Positions 1-12,157 are shown, counted from the stretch's first letter. The stretch is DNA of 64,000 bases from Gordionus sp. m RMFG-2023 (GCF_954871325.1 NC_088778.1:14535666-14599665), one strand, 5' to 3'. Translations and numbers: made by a program. The notes: a model not told the origin generated them from the letters alone.

Positions 1-320
1 GATTATTAACCAATGACATTGGCTATATCAATTATAAATCGATAATAACTTTTTCAGCCAGTTTCTGGGAAATATTAGCATGTGCAATATTATTAATCAA
101 TTTAACTTGAATTGAATTGGTCTTTTTGGATGTAGTCTCCCCTATACCAAAATTATTATGATCCATCTCTTTAAAACTGTTGGCATGAACATTCTTACAA
201 AATAAAAATACTATTAGAAAAGGTGTTTTTGAGGTTATAGCTACTAGATTTATTTTTTTTAGCTTGAACAAATAAATTTGTAGTCACCTTTTGTTTATAT
301 TTTCAAATTTTGGAAATGGA
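1..320 (-). repeat. Unknown interspersed repeat, copy 1 (cut by window edge)
   Basis: This stretch matches the reverse complement of 33200-33512 over about 300 bases with scattered differences. Read on the minus strand it contains an open frame (271-32) of 79 codons. That frame begins with a basic and then hydrophobic stretch that could pass for a signal peptide (LIVFLFCKNVHA), followed by a polar part with GIGETTSKKTNS. I recognise no family. The match continues to the window edge, so the real repeat is longer. It could be part of a transposon coding region or a duplicated host exon. The sequence shows the repeat directly; coding status is inference. Confidence 0.6.
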
Positions 321-2235
321 AAATTTGTATTTTTGTTACAAAAATATCCATTTTAAATAATTTACACCAGATGATTTAGGTTTATAATACAAATTGAAAA
401 TATAAACTTCAATTTCAAAATTAAATAATCAGCCTCATCCCACAAGATGATGAGTTTTAACTTCAGTACTTTTTGTGCCCCCTCTCCTTTTTTTCCTCTT
501 TGTTTTCTTATTATTATTATTAATACAGTGTTGTGAGGATTTAATGACGATTAAATTAAAACCCATCCATATAAAATTAAATAATCACAACACTGTATAT
601 GTATATTGTTCATTGTATATTATATGTAATATTATATTATATATAAAAATGTATTTTTATAATAAAGATTTAAGAAAAAAAAAATTATGATATTATATTT
701 AAATTTTCATGTTTATAGTTACATTCATTATATTTTTAAAAAGAAGCTAAGTGGAGCGCTACTTAGTTACTTTCAAAAAAGGAGCACGCTAAAAAAATAA
801 ATAATTGAAAAAAGCGCGCTACAAGTCTGATTTTTAGTATATTAAAATATTTCCAAATTATGAATTTATATTAATAATATTTCTCAATTTCAGCATGGTT
901 TGTGCATTATTCATAACTATGCTTATAACCTCTTAATTAAAATCATTTTTGCATTTTATGAGACCTATCTTTTCAAATTATAAATTTAGGTAAGCGGAAG
1001 ATAATTTCCCCTTTTCTCAGGGGTGAGGGTGATAACCTTAAAATTTTTTTTAGGTTGGTTGGGGAGGAGGGTTTATGTTTCATGAAATTTAATTTTCTTA
1101 AAGGGCCTTTTCCCCTGATTAAATAAAAATATGAAGGTATTCTTCTATTTGTCATAAAATTAAGATATCATATAAATAAGATGGAAAAATTTTATTCATA
1201 AATCCCCAAGTCCAAGTTTAAAGCTTTGGTGATATAAAAATCCAAACTTGTTTTTTTTTTAAAAAATCCGATTTAATTTTTTCAAAATATCAATGATTTA
1301 AATACACCCTGGTATGGCCTGATCACGCACATAGACGGTAACACATATATCTCTATGTATATTAATTCTTTATTTTACATTTAACTATAAATAAAATTTT
1401 CAAAAAAATGATTATTTAAATAATTTGTAGGAACACAAAGAGTAAATTATCGATAAGTTTCCAAACAAGACGTTTTTTAAAAGCGATAAAAAAACAAACA
1501 GCTAAAGATATATCCAAAAGCCATATTTTTATTGCATATAGTTCTGCATTTTTTTAAATATTAAAATCAAACATATAAAATCTTTAACAAAAACACTTCA
1601 TGTTAACTAAAGCTTACCTTTTTATCAATAATTTTTTCTAATAATTTTATAAATTAATTAATAGCACTTTTCATTAATTCTTTTAAATTTTAATATTTTT
1701 TCTGTTATTAAATTAGTAAAACAATTATGGAAATTTAAAAATAAATGTTCAGGCAAATATTTGTAATTATAATTATGTAGCTAATAATAATATTATAACA
1801 TAGTAAAAACAATTATTGTATAAATTTTTTTATTCTGTTATTATATTAACGAATGTGAATTTTACTATAAAAAAATATATGTAAATTTAATATAATAGTG
1901 TATATCAAATGGTTAATAATAATTTTGATAAAAAAATATATATAAATTTAACAATTAAAATAGTTTTTAAACCTTTCTCTTGAATTAACAAATGAGGAAT
2001 ATGTGTTACTACGGAGTGCCCCTATATATTCAGGAGTTGGCATACTTCCTTTTAAACTATACCATTTTGAATCACATACTTCTGGGCCTGTTCTTAGATA
2101 TCTTAATAATTTATATATTTTAATAAGTAAATAATATTACTCCAAAACCCTCTGGAGATATAGTAGCCTTTGGGGATAAACTATTATTTAAATTTATGTC
2201 ACATTATTTATAAATTATTATAATTTAATATTTTA
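321..2235. other. AT-rich non-coding stretch, nothing recognised
   Basis: Two short open frames here (475-690 plus, 973-1155 minus) are low-complexity and have no recognisable motif. No terminal repeats, RNA gene or coding exon could be supported. The only notable item is a 20-base segment (1458-1477) whose reverse complement recurs at 6577-6596. Confidence 0.5.
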
Positions 2236-2958
2236 ATATATCTCAGTGAAAGAGCGCATTTCCAAGACTATTTTTCCAAAAACACCTGGAGCGACACTAT
2301 TTTTCAAGACACGGAAGCGGAAGCCGGCTCCATTTTGGTCTGGAGTCGTGGAGTGCCGCTCCTCCGCTCTTTTAATGATTGTATAAATTGTTTAAAAAAT
2401 AATCCTAATTAATGTATTTATTGAATAAATTAAATATGTAAAATTTATGAAACTATTTAATTATATTAAATGTTGAACCAAATTTTTATATTTTTTTTAC
2501 TCTCGCCATTTTCTAAATTCAAATTATAAAGCATAATAACCAAAGATGATATCGTTTTAAATAAATACATAGATGAAATAAAATTTTATTTCTATCCTAC
2601 AAGAAATATTTTTTCGTTTCTAAAAGAGGTGGAATGTTTGAGCTTAAAAGTTTTGAAAATGGATGAAGATTTCAACTTGTGAATATCGATTATATACTAA
2701 TTAATAGAAAAGAAACTGATTTTTTACCAAAATATTTACCTTGTGTCTGCCATAATATGAATTAAAATAATAGAAAATAGAAGATTTAAAATTATAACCC
2801 AAAGCTCATTTCAAAAGCAAAAATATCCACAAATATGGCTGATAATATAATTAAAAAATTGGAGAGATATCAGATATGTTCAAATACTACAAGGAATATA
2901 TTATGAACTCATGGTGTTCATAGATATAATATTAAGCAAAAAACTCTATGATCTTGAT

Positions 2959-5552
2959 TAGTGAAGGTGACCGATTGGCGGACCGATCTTTTTGTTGAGG
3001 ACCGTGGTCCGGACCGGTCTTTTATTAATATTTAAGTTTACTTTACTATTCAATTAATATAATTTTTTTGTATATTTTATTTTATGATATTTTTATAGAG
3101 GAGTTATTTTAGATTTTGTTAATTTTTTTTTTACAATATGAAAACCATAAGTTTGTCCAAGAAACATTTTACTTATAGTCCTAATAAAAAACATAGAATA
3201 TGTGTTCGCTGTAATACCAAATTTAACATATCGTCAGCAACAAGTAACAAAATAATTGTTTATAATTTTTTAAGCAATAAATTAATCAAAATAAGCAGTA
3301 TTATTATTAAAATATTTTGGTTATTATTTATATATCTATTTTTCTTAAGAAACTGTCTGAATAATTTATTGTCAAAATAATTTAACTTTATTCTTAATAA
3401 AATAATTAGGTACCTTAAGCAGACATTTGATAAAACATAAAATTTATACTTCTAATAATGAAAATGAAAATATCTCAAAAACACTATCTACTCTTAATTT
3501 AAATATGCCCTCCACAAGTACAAAATCACTTTCTTCAATACCATTGGATAAATTCCAAACAGATCATATGAACCAACTCATTATAAAATGGGTAATAATA
3601 GACTCTCTGCCAATGAAGACTTTTGAAAGTTCAGGTCTTCATAATTTAATCAAATATTTAAACTCAACTGCTACAATTTGGTCAAAAAACAAAGTTAAAA
3701 ATTTTTTTACAGCTAATTTTGAGAAACTAAGAAATTCTCTAAAAGATATTTTAAATAAAAATAATTCTTTAAAAAACTTTACCACAGATATGTGGAGCAA
3801 TATAAATAAAATTTCATTTATAGCCATTACTGCACATTATATTGATTCTTCTTTTACATTAAAAAATATTTTACTTGATATAAATCATATCCCATTTCCT
3901 CATACTTCTGAAGAAATATCCTTAGCTATAAAAGAAGTAATTGATGTATATCAATTGGAGGAGAATATACTGGCCTGTACTACAGATAATGCCAATAACA
4001 TCCTAAAAAGCATGGATATTTTGCAGAATATTTATAAGGAACAAAAATTTAAAGGCTTTAGATGCTGTGCCCATATTCTAAACCTAATATCTCAGAAAGG
4101 TTTATCATATATTACAACTATCCTAGAAAAGTGTAGAGACATAGCCTTTTCTATAAATAAATCACCCAAAATAAATCAAGCATATGTACAAATATGTGAA
4201 AATAAGGGTATTACAAAATTTAAAATCCCTTCTGATATCCCTATTAGATGGAATAGCTCCTATTTAATGATGAATACAATTTATGAGGTATTTACATTTT
4301 TATCCAATTATTTTTAAAAAATATTTAATTTTTAGAACATGGATGCTATAGAAGAAGTACTTTTTTTGAATTACAAACAATTTAAAGAGGTTTTCTTTAC
4401 TGAGTGTGAAAAAGAAGACCTTAAAGAGGTTGTAGATTTTCTAAAGCCCTTCTATAAAACCACACTTGATTTATCAGGATCCAAATATCCTACAGTTGGG
4501 ATTTCCATGTTATATATGGAGAATATAAATAATGAAATTTTAAATAATATAAAAAAGGATAATAACAATACAAGAAAAAAAATTCTTAATAACATGCTGG
4601 TTATAATGCTGAAATATCTCAAAGAATTATTTTGCTATGAATCATATGTCTCAACATTATTGGATCCGAGATTAAAACAAGTTTACATGCCTAATACTCT
4701 TAATAGAATTGAGTATATGACCAAATTTTCAAAATATTTAAGGAAAATAGAAAATAAAAAAAATACAGGAATAACGGATTCTCTGGTATATTTTTAATAT
4801 TTATTTATTAAATCCTAATTTTCAAACATTTGTGCCAGGAAAAAATCAATGAATTTAGTTTTTTAGAAAGAATTATATCCCAAAAAAGAAATTCAGAAGG
4901 GGATTATATATCGGCAGAAATCATTGAAGAAAATATATCAGAACTTCACACCTATTTGAATGAACCTCTTGTTTCATTAAAGGATGACATATTAGTATGG
5001 TGGAAAGCCAATAGTGAAAGGTCTTTTATATTTTTTAAATAGTCAATATAGTTTATTATATAGATTTCCAGTCCTCTCATTAGCAGCTAGAAATTTTTTA
5101 GCAATTCAAGCAACATCTGTCCCCTGTGAACAAATATTTTCGAAAGCAGGAGATCTTGTCACTATAAAAAGGAATAGGCTTTCAAACAAAACAATACAAG
5201 CTTTGATGTGTATGGCTTCTTGGTTAAAGAATGGAATAGATCTACCGCCTCCATTAAGTCCCTCTTCTAATTCCTTCCAAGGAAGTTCTACAAACAAAGA
5301 CATTAGCATTTATTTAAATTAAATATTTGTATTAATTATTATATTATTCATAATTAATTTTATATTGTTTATATAATACTCTTATATTTAATAAAATGAT
5401 AAAACAAATTGAATTAGGTTAAAAAAATATGTTTTTTAAACAAATAAAAAGACCGGTCTTTTTATTTAGGAGTACGGTCTGGATCGATCTTTTTTTAAGG
5501 ACCGTGGTCCGGTCCGAGGGTATCGGTCCAGTCCGGACCGTGACCTTCACTA
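2959..5552 (+). mobile_element. hAT transposon, apparently complete
   Basis: The element starts TAGTGAAGGTGACCGA; its right end read inward is TAGTGAAGGTCACGGT, so the first 13 bases match with one change. It is flanked by ATCTTGAT (2951-2958) and ATTTTGAT (5553-5560), an 8-base target-site duplication with one difference. Subterminal GGTCCG/CGGACC motifs repeat at both ends, including GGACCGTGGTCCGG at 2999-3012 and 5499-5512; they are plausible transposase binding sites. The interior carries a spliced transposase gene with no in-frame stop. It is inserted in the older element 2244-6482. All parts expected of an autonomous hAT are present by eye; activity is untested. Confidence 0.9.
3138..5322 (+). 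CDS. hAT transposase, BED-finger type, five exons
   Basis: Proposed exons are 3138-3243, 3410-4287, 4336-4785, 4839-5020 and 5064-5322. They give 1875 bases and 624 residues with every junction in phase. Each intron (166, 48, 53 and 43 bases) starts GT and ends AG. Exon 1 carries the CxxC of a BED zinc finger (CVRC) and exon 2 opens with its HxxxH (RHLIKH), so the first intron splits the finger. Catalytic residues fit the hAT D-D-E pattern: D162 in TTDMWSN, D228 in TTDNANN and E561 in PCEQIFS. The spacing is close to that of Hermes. RWNSSY and the C-terminal dimerisation segment (WWKANSERFPVLSLAARNFL) are also family hallmarks. The start is the ATG ahead of the finger, near the usual length of about 600 residues. 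I see no lesion. The exon borders are inferred from splice signals and frame, not from transcripts. Confidence 0.85.
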
Positions 5553-6490
5553 ATTTTGATAATTAGGTGATTATAGAACTTATAGGCTTTAACTATCAGG
5601 AACGTAAATTTATTAAATAATATAGCCAAATATCAATATAATCGTTATTTTTCGAAATGATAAATTTCAGGTTATGAAGACTTCGGCATGAAGGCAAGAA
5701 ACTCCATTTATTTATAGACTCACTTTAAAAATAAATGATTTTGCAGATTTAAAGTTTTGCTAAACCTATCTATTGTAGAGTCTATGCGGCATTGATAAAA
5801 GGTTTATAATTTATAAAAATAAGTGACATATTTCTCAATAACTTTGTTGCAGATTTTCATCTGTTTATAATGATAATATCATTGCTGCTATTATCCACTC
5901 TGCATTTAAATAGAATTGTGAATGGATAAGCAGGGATAAAAATGAAGAATTAAAATAAAATAATTTCAAAAGAAATCACAAAAATTTACAATTAAACCGA
6001 AAATATCCTCCAATTTTTTAGAATATTTTTTTGGGAATCAATCAAATTGAAGGAAGATAATGTACTAGAGAAATTTTTTTAACAAACAATAACAATAAAT
6101 ATATTGTAATTAAATAAGAATTTAAAAAAATATTTCTTCCCACTCGATTGAGCTTTGTTTAGTATTGCTAAACAGGTTTTAAGCGAGAGACGTGACTCTT
6201 GCCAGATTCAAATTAAAAAAATTTACTACTAAAAGCAAATAAATGATTATAAATTTTTTTGATGCATCCTTTTCTTTGGTTTAAAATATATCGATAAAAA
6301 AAAATTTGTACTATATATTATAAAAATTATAATTCAAAGAAGCGGCGGCGTTCCTTTTTTTAAAATTTGGAGCTGGAGCGGGCTTCTTAACTCAGAAGGG
6401 GGGTTGGAAGCTAGCTCCTATCGAAATGACAAGAGTGTGAGCAGGAGCTAGCTCCTTTTAAGAAAAAGCGTTAATAACTCTGATATATCT

Positions 6491-7149
6491 AAAAAAAATC
6501 AGCTGTATAATAAAAATTGTATGTTATTTGGAAATTAAATTTTTTTTAAAGAAACGTGCCATATAAATCTTTTTGGAAAAACGTCTTGTTTGGAAATGGT
6601 CTTAAAGGGTTAAGTAAAGGTGAATTTTATTTCATCTTTTTTGGCCTCACTATCAAAATTTATAACTGTTTCCTTTATAAATTTTTAAATAGAGAACAAT
6701 AAAAATCATAATGAGCCTGTGGCCTCTAATATATGAGCACCATAAATAATCCTTGTTTATAATTATTATATTTGCATTTATTTTTTTTAAAAAAAGAAAT
6801 ACACACATATTTGAAATAAATAAAAATGTTTATTATTTTTCGGGTTTGAAATTTTAATAGTGGGAAATCTTTTGTGATGAAAGCTAATCATGCCAAAAAA
6901 ATTATATATTCATTCTATACACTATTATAATAAAAAACAAACTAGGTCCCAAGCACTAAAATAGTACAATTTGAATCCGGGTGAGGCTTAAAAATAACAA
7001 ATTATAACGCGGAGCAAGCAGTCTAAAAATAAGTAATCATAATTTAAAAAATTCGGGCCCGGCTTAAAATTTATTCTCTATAGGTCTTTGAAATTAATTC
7101 ATCTGTCAATCTTAATAAATCAAATTAAAATGCAACGTCAATATGACAC
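6491..7149. other. Intergenic stretch with small GC-rich repeat scraps
   Basis: This stretch lies between the hAT nest and the 3' end of the host gene. It holds 6577-6596, the inverted partner of 1458-1477, and a TTAA-bounded end resembling piggyBac (TTAACCCTTTAAGACC read from the right at 6613). Short GGGCC/CCGGG scraps at 6970-7065 resemble the hAT MITEs elsewhere in the window. No gene is visible. Confidence 0.4.
7070..7075 (-). terminator. Candidate polyadenylation signal of the zinc-finger host gene
   Basis: AATAAA reads on the minus strand about 75 bases past the stop codon at 7150. It is a canonical animal poly(A) signal in the expected place. The hexamer is common in AT-rich DNA, so the support is positional. 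Confidence 0.4.
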
Positions 7150-7505
7150 CTATAAAAATAAGGCAATAAATATTAACTGGTTTGCATTGATATTGCGATT
7201 TAGGCCGGAGGGTGTTGCTAATTGTGTGTTCGTATTTTTTTGGGTGGCTGATTCCACGAGGTTGTTCATCACGCCCCTCATGAATCGATTATTGGTAGTG
7301 TAATATGGATTAGAGATCATTTGCAAAGGAGGCGGAGGATAAGCTCTGCTATGTGCAGGAATGGAACATTCATTTGATGGTAGTGAATTCAAATTCGGTC
7401 TTGGATCGTAAATAAAGTCGTGAGTTGCCAAATTCTCACTACGACTGTTGCTTTCAATACGAGAGGGGGCAAATTTAGAAAGAAATTGCTCCATCACGGC
7501 ATTTG
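7150..7505 (-). CDS. Host zinc-finger gene, last exon (low-complexity tail)
   Basis: The exon begins after the acceptor ..AAATCATAG with bases CA that complete a codon (phase 1) and reads 117 codons to the stop at 7150. The sequence is rich in Asn, Pro, Ser and Arg (for example SRAYPPPPLQMISNPYYTTN), typical of a disordered C-terminal tail. It joins in phase to 9007-8609. The downstream AATAAA supports it being the last exon. No domain is recognisable. Confidence 0.65.
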
Positions 7506-8608
7506 CTATGATTTTCGCAAAAATTTAAATTGGACATAAGGTATATGAACAGATAATAAAATTGTCCTCTTATATAGTGAATTCCCAAAATATTAACTTA
7601 TAATTTTGGTTATCGAATGTTGGGGTAATTTAAAAAAAGGTGCATGATTTTTTCTAAAATACTAAAAATAATTTCAGAGAAATTCCTTAGTGTAACTTTA
7701 CTCATTCTATAATTCAACGATAGAATCTCAACTTGTTTAAAAAGGTGGCGTACCTGTTCTGGTAAAAAGTATTTGTCACATTTATAAAATATATCGGATT
7801 TTATTTATCTTTTTTTAAATTAATTATTAAATCTAAGTGTTAATATCTTTATAAAAAAATTTTAATATTTATATTTGTGCATTGTGGGCCCTAAAATACT
7901 AATTCTGAATCAAAATGGCGGGTTGTGATGACAAAGTTTTCGGATGGCCAGTGGAGTATAAAAGGTTCCCCGTGAACTGGAGTAAATTATGATCACCGTT
8001 TCCCAGGTTGTAAAAAGAAACTACAGAGGTTGTTGAAAGGAATGACATCTGATCGTAAAAAATCTATCTGTTCCAAAACCTAATAATTATTATCACCCTA
8101 TAATGATTGGAAGAAGAAATGCAATATCATGATGGGAGTGCTGGCGGCAGGGCCTCGAGGAATTCCCAAAACCACATAGATGAAAGCGTTAAATTATGTG
8201 ATGAAAATAATGTTTCAAAAATTGCGATCCTTAGGGAAATTAAATTAGGAGAGCAAATGACTTACTTCAATTTGAGTGTGGGAAAACACCTGAAATCAAC
8301 TAAATGAGATGGAGAGGTTAATAAAATATAAGCCTAACCCAGTTAAAAGAACCGATTATGTGTCTAATTTATTCAAACAAACCCGATATATTTTTTTTAT
8401 AGTAATGATTTATATTATATTTAGCCCCTCTTTAAATCAAATAATGAGAAAAGATATTAATCAATTCAAATTTATACTTATATCCCTCTTAATATGTGAA
8501 TAGTTTAAATATATCATTCTAATGAATCATAAAATGTGTCTGTTGATAAAATACAAAAAAATTATGACTACATCCTGGTTACACTAAAAAAATATTATAA
8601 TATTAAAC

Positions 8609-9007
8609 TTTGATTCATGTTATTGATATTCTTGCAATTGTTATAAGATTCGTTTGGCTGATCATTATTATAATTACGATGGTATGTATCATTTCTATTC
8701 AGATTGATATTATGATTAGGTGTTGTATAATAATCACGAGGAGGAGGAATGCTTCCGGATGGTCCAGCTAATGTATCAAATTTCCTCTTCAACCGTTTAT
8801 ATTGTATATACTCTCTTAATTCTTGTTGATCCACTGCTTCTTCCACCAAAATCGAAGGTATGGGTTGAATAATAGAGGGTAATTTAATTGAAGGCAATTG
8901 AGGTAATATATGCCTATTTGCTATTTCAACTTGCCATGACTGAGCAACATTTGAGCGAGAGTTGCGTGATTTTTTTTTGGATTTGATGGGAGACAGAATA
9001 CGAGAAT
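8609..9007 (-). CDS. Host zinc-finger gene, internal exon (Pro/Asn-rich)
   Basis: The acceptor is CAACAAAG at 9008 and the donor is CAAA|GTTTAA at 8609, giving 399 bases in phase 1 at both ends. It encodes SRILSPIKSKKKSRNSRSN, a Pro/Ile-rich part, a charged segment (DQQELREYIQYKRLKRKFD) that could form a helix, and an Asn/Tyr/Pro-rich stretch. The basic cluster KSKKKSRNSRS could be a nuclear localisation signal. The donor is not optimal, but the phase match with both neighbours makes the exon convincing. Confidence 0.7.
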
Positions 9008-9385
9008 CTTTGTTGGGGGAATAATTTGAAATAGTATATAATTAAAAATATAATTAATATAAAAAACCAAAGATATACCAGTCAGGCTCACTATTTTGAT
9101 TCAGTACTAGCCTTCTTATTTGGATCTGGCCGGTTTTATTAAAACCGCATGTACTTTTAAAGACTATATATAATATTTATTTTTAAAATGAGGATTTGCA
9201 AATAAAAATATTATTTTTTTAAAAAACAAAGTACTTACAAAACATAAAAAAAGGAAATTTTTTTTAAATTATTTTTTAGAAATATTTTTTACACTATGAT
9301 GGATGAATCCCTAATTAAATTTACAAACTATGTATAGAGTTAATAAATCTGCTTCAGTATCATCCAATACCAGACCCATCTGGGT

Positions 9386-9575
9386 AGTGTTGTTAAATGG
9401 CTCGATCTGAGCGGGTTTTTAAAAACGGCTAACTCATTTTAGCCAGAAAAATAATAGATGTCCAAATGTACCCCCTATGAGTAAAATCTTCAGGTTTGCA
9501 TAATATTTTTCTGGATAAAATATTGAGCTATCTGTTTTTAAAAATCAGCATATATTTAAAAAATGCTGGCATGAC
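9386..9575. repeat. Palindromic MITE-like repeat, related to the copy near 24.6 kb
   Basis: The repeat begins TAGTGTTGTTAAATGGCTCG. It has near-mirror halves around TTTTTAAAAACGG on the left and CTGTTTTTAAAAATCAG on the right. A second copy with the same arrangement and the shared string AATAGATGTCCAAA lies at 24580-24798. The TAGTGTTGTTAAA end resembles those of the hATs at 14282 and 50702. I found no clean target-site duplication. Confidence 0.45.
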
Positions 9576-10289
9576 AAAAGAATTCACATTCAAAAATAAC
9601 CTGTGCAATTTACGATTGAAAAAAATATAATCATGTTGAAATGTTTTTAAAAAAAAGATAACTAAATCATCATGAACTTTATAGGCATTATTTTTATCAT
9701 GATTAAATACAAGTCAACATATATAATAAATAAATTGTACCAACATCACTTTTTTATTCAATACCAATATCAACATAATATCGGCCAATATTGATATCAA
9801 AAATATTATATTATATTATTTGTAATTGTAATATAGTGTTATTTAATTGAAAAAAAGCTATGATAAAATTCATCAACATTATTTTTTTACATTTATTTAT
9901 AATTTTTGTAATTAATTTATAAAATTTTAAAAGTAAAAAAATAATTAACATTCATCCTTTCTTGCCGGTTTAAAAATTTGTAGATAATTTTTTATATATA
10001 CATTTTATATGGATGAAAATTTTTTTTTTAACTTATGAGGGTTAATTATCATTTTCGGTATGGTCACTTGTAGAAATGTAAAGATATGTAAATTTTCAGA
10101 TTTTCCAAATATAATATTTTATTGCAAAAATTATGATTTATAATTTAATTTATTATATCATAAATTTTAAAATAATTTTTATTTTCCTCATGAGTCTTTA
10201 ACTTATTTTTTTTATTAGTGCGACTCTTCAAATCTATAATTTTAAAAATACAAAAACAAAGGTAAAATGTTAAACAATATATTCCCATA

Positions 10290-11010
10290 CATATTATTAA
10301 TATGATGGAAGTTTTGCAAGAAATTGCAATTTCAAGTTTATTTATAGACAAACAAAGAAGGCATTTTATATTGGACAAAGAAGGATACTGGGATAAATTA
10401 GAGTCTGTACTGACTTTTTTGAATTTATTTATAACAAAATTATAATAGTAGAATCGGATACAGCAGTATTATCTGACGTACCAGAAATATTTTGGGATAT
10501 AAAAGATAAACTCAATTCACCAACTTTTACTTTAAATGAAAATGATTTGAAAAGTGTTAAGGTGCATATTAATAAACGAAAGAAATTTTGTTGCCGAGAA
10601 TATCATTTTGCAACAAATCTTCTGGATCCTAGTTATTAAAGTGTGAAATTCAGACCGCGAATTAATAGTAGCTTTATAATTTAACAAATATTAAAGGCCA
10701 AATTAATCTTGATATTGGAAAAATTATGGGTAATTTAGCAGAATATAGTTCAAAACAAGGTTTCTATAAAGGAGTTGACATATGGGAGAAATCCATACCA
10801 AACCATTCATATGGTGGAAAGGGTTAAGTACAAATCAACTCCTTTGTCAAGTGGCAGTAAATGTCTTTCGATACCACCCTCAAGTGTTTGGATAAATTCA
10901 ATCAAAAACGAGAAATAATAAAAGAGTCGAAAAATTAATATCAATCAGACATAACATACATTTAAAGGATCACACAAATACATCATGTTCAGGGTATCAT
11001 CAAAAGAGTT
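10290..11010 (+). pseudogene. hAT transposase relic (C-terminal half)
   Basis: Broken plus-strand frames keep hAT landmarks in the right order: YWDKLESVLTFLN, then HFATNLLDPSY (the family's HxAxNLLDPRY motif), then WWKGLSTNQLLCQVAV, then RVEKLISIRHNIHL near the end. Several stops and frame changes separate the blocks. No N-terminal part, finger or terminal repeats were found. It lies antisense within the large intron between host exons 11982-11827 and 9007-8609. Confidence 0.7.
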
Positions 11011-11826
11011 CAGATTTCGATTTATTAATATCATGATGATATTTCAATTGCATCCTGTTGTGTTTGGACCGATGGGTCCCCCAGTCTGAATGGAAATAAT
11101 ACAGTCCGTGATCGGGGGTCCGGGATGGTCAATGACTGGATCCAGGGGGCCGGGTTTTATCGATTTAGTCATGGAATCACTTGGACAACGTAATTTTCAA
11201 AGTTTATTCGAATAAGTGAAATTACAAAAAAAAAGAAATTCAATTTAAAACGCACGAAAAATAATTAATGATTAATGGTGTTTTGTTTTCCACCTTTATA
11301 ATTTTTAAAACAAAAGGGGGAAAAAAAGTTGTTATTTAATCGCGATATATTCATTCATGAAACTGGTAAGAACCAGTTTCAAATGCAATATAAAAATAAG
11401 GTATAATATATTAATTTCATAACAAAATAAAGGAAGATGGGAAAACAAAAGAAACAAAAATAAAAGAAATAAGGGGGGGGGGGATAGAACATAACACATC
11501 CCATGAATTTTAAATGATAATACATGCTTCTTGTAATTAAGTTATTCAAAAAAATGAAATGTTTACATTGTATTTTTGTCTTATTTTATTTTCCCTTAGT
11601 TCCCCAAATTTAATAAAGTTATTCAATAAAAAAATTGAAAGGTTTATTTACATTAATTTTCCCGAGGAAATTTCCTCTAAACCAATTTTCTAGGGAAATT
11701 AACACCTATAGTCAACTGTCTTGGTTAAAATTGAACTGATACCGTTATGAAATATAGGTATCTGTGCTGTGTAATTATGATATAAATGTTATCCACCCAA
11801 TTAATTGTACAAAAGAAATTAATTAC

Positions 11827-11982
11827 TGTCGATATCCCCATAATTATGAGTGTGATGATGGAATTTTACATCTACAGTTCTATCCTTGGATACTTTGGTT
11901 AAGAAATGGTTGACCAAATCTAATTGCTGACTAGGACCATCGTTCTTTTCTTTGTCTAACGTATTATTGCTAGAACTTAACG
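11827..11982 (-). CDS. Host zinc-finger gene, internal exon
   Basis: The acceptor is GAATTAAAG at 11983 and the donor is GACA|GTAATT at 11827, giving 156 bases in phase 1 at both ends. It encodes a polar, Ser/Asn/Lys-rich peptide: LSSSNNTLDKEKNDGPSQQ, then LDLVNHFLTKVSKDRTVDVK, then FHHHTHNYGDID. No domain is recognised, but codon use and composition differ clearly from the surrounding AT-rich intron. It joins 12157-12113 upstream and 9007-8609 downstream in phase. Confidence 0.7.
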
Positions 11983-12112
11983 CTTTAATTCATTATTCAT
12001 ATCAATTAATAATTAAAAAATTAAGAATTCCAAATATCAATAATAGACAATTAATTGATATATACGCAAAAAATATAAGATACCTTTAGCAAAAGGCAGA
12101 CATAATATTTAC

Positions 12113-12157
12113 TTTGAATCTTCATCTTTTCCGCAGATTTGTTAGGCTGAACCATGC
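12113..12157 (-). CDS. Host zinc-finger gene, 45-base mini-exon
   Basis: A textbook acceptor (ACATATTATAG) precedes it and the donor is CAAA|GTAAAT. It encodes MVQPNKSAEKMKIQ with phase 1 at both ends, compatible with both neighbours. It is too short to identify alone; the splice signals and phases support it. Confidence 0.55.

Larger units (their letters stand above)
2244..6482. mobile_element. hAT-like element hosting a younger hAT insertion
   Basis: The ends are CAGTGAAAGAGCGCATTTCC on the left and, read inward from the right, CAGAGTTATTAACGCTTTTT. They share CAG.G and .CGC.TTT. Both subterminal regions carry GGAGC-type motifs that stand out from the AT-rich surroundings. The 8-base flanks are identical (ATATATCT at 2236-2243 and 6483-6490), a hAT-type target-site duplication. 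About 2.6 kb of it is the inserted hAT 2959-5552. The remaining interior shows no recognisable transposase, so it is probably a non-autonomous or deeply decayed copy. The inverted ends are weak; the perfect duplication carries the call. Confidence 0.6.

Noticed and set aside
475-1155. Two short reading frames in the left AT-rich stretch
   Set aside because: Low complexity, no motif, no splice context or neighbouring gene.
9088-9140. A possible host-gene exon ending GACTG|GTATAT on the minus strand
   Set aside because: The only frame open to the donor ends in phase 2, while the next exon (9007-8609) needs phase 1. The exon at 11982-11827 fits that phase exactly.
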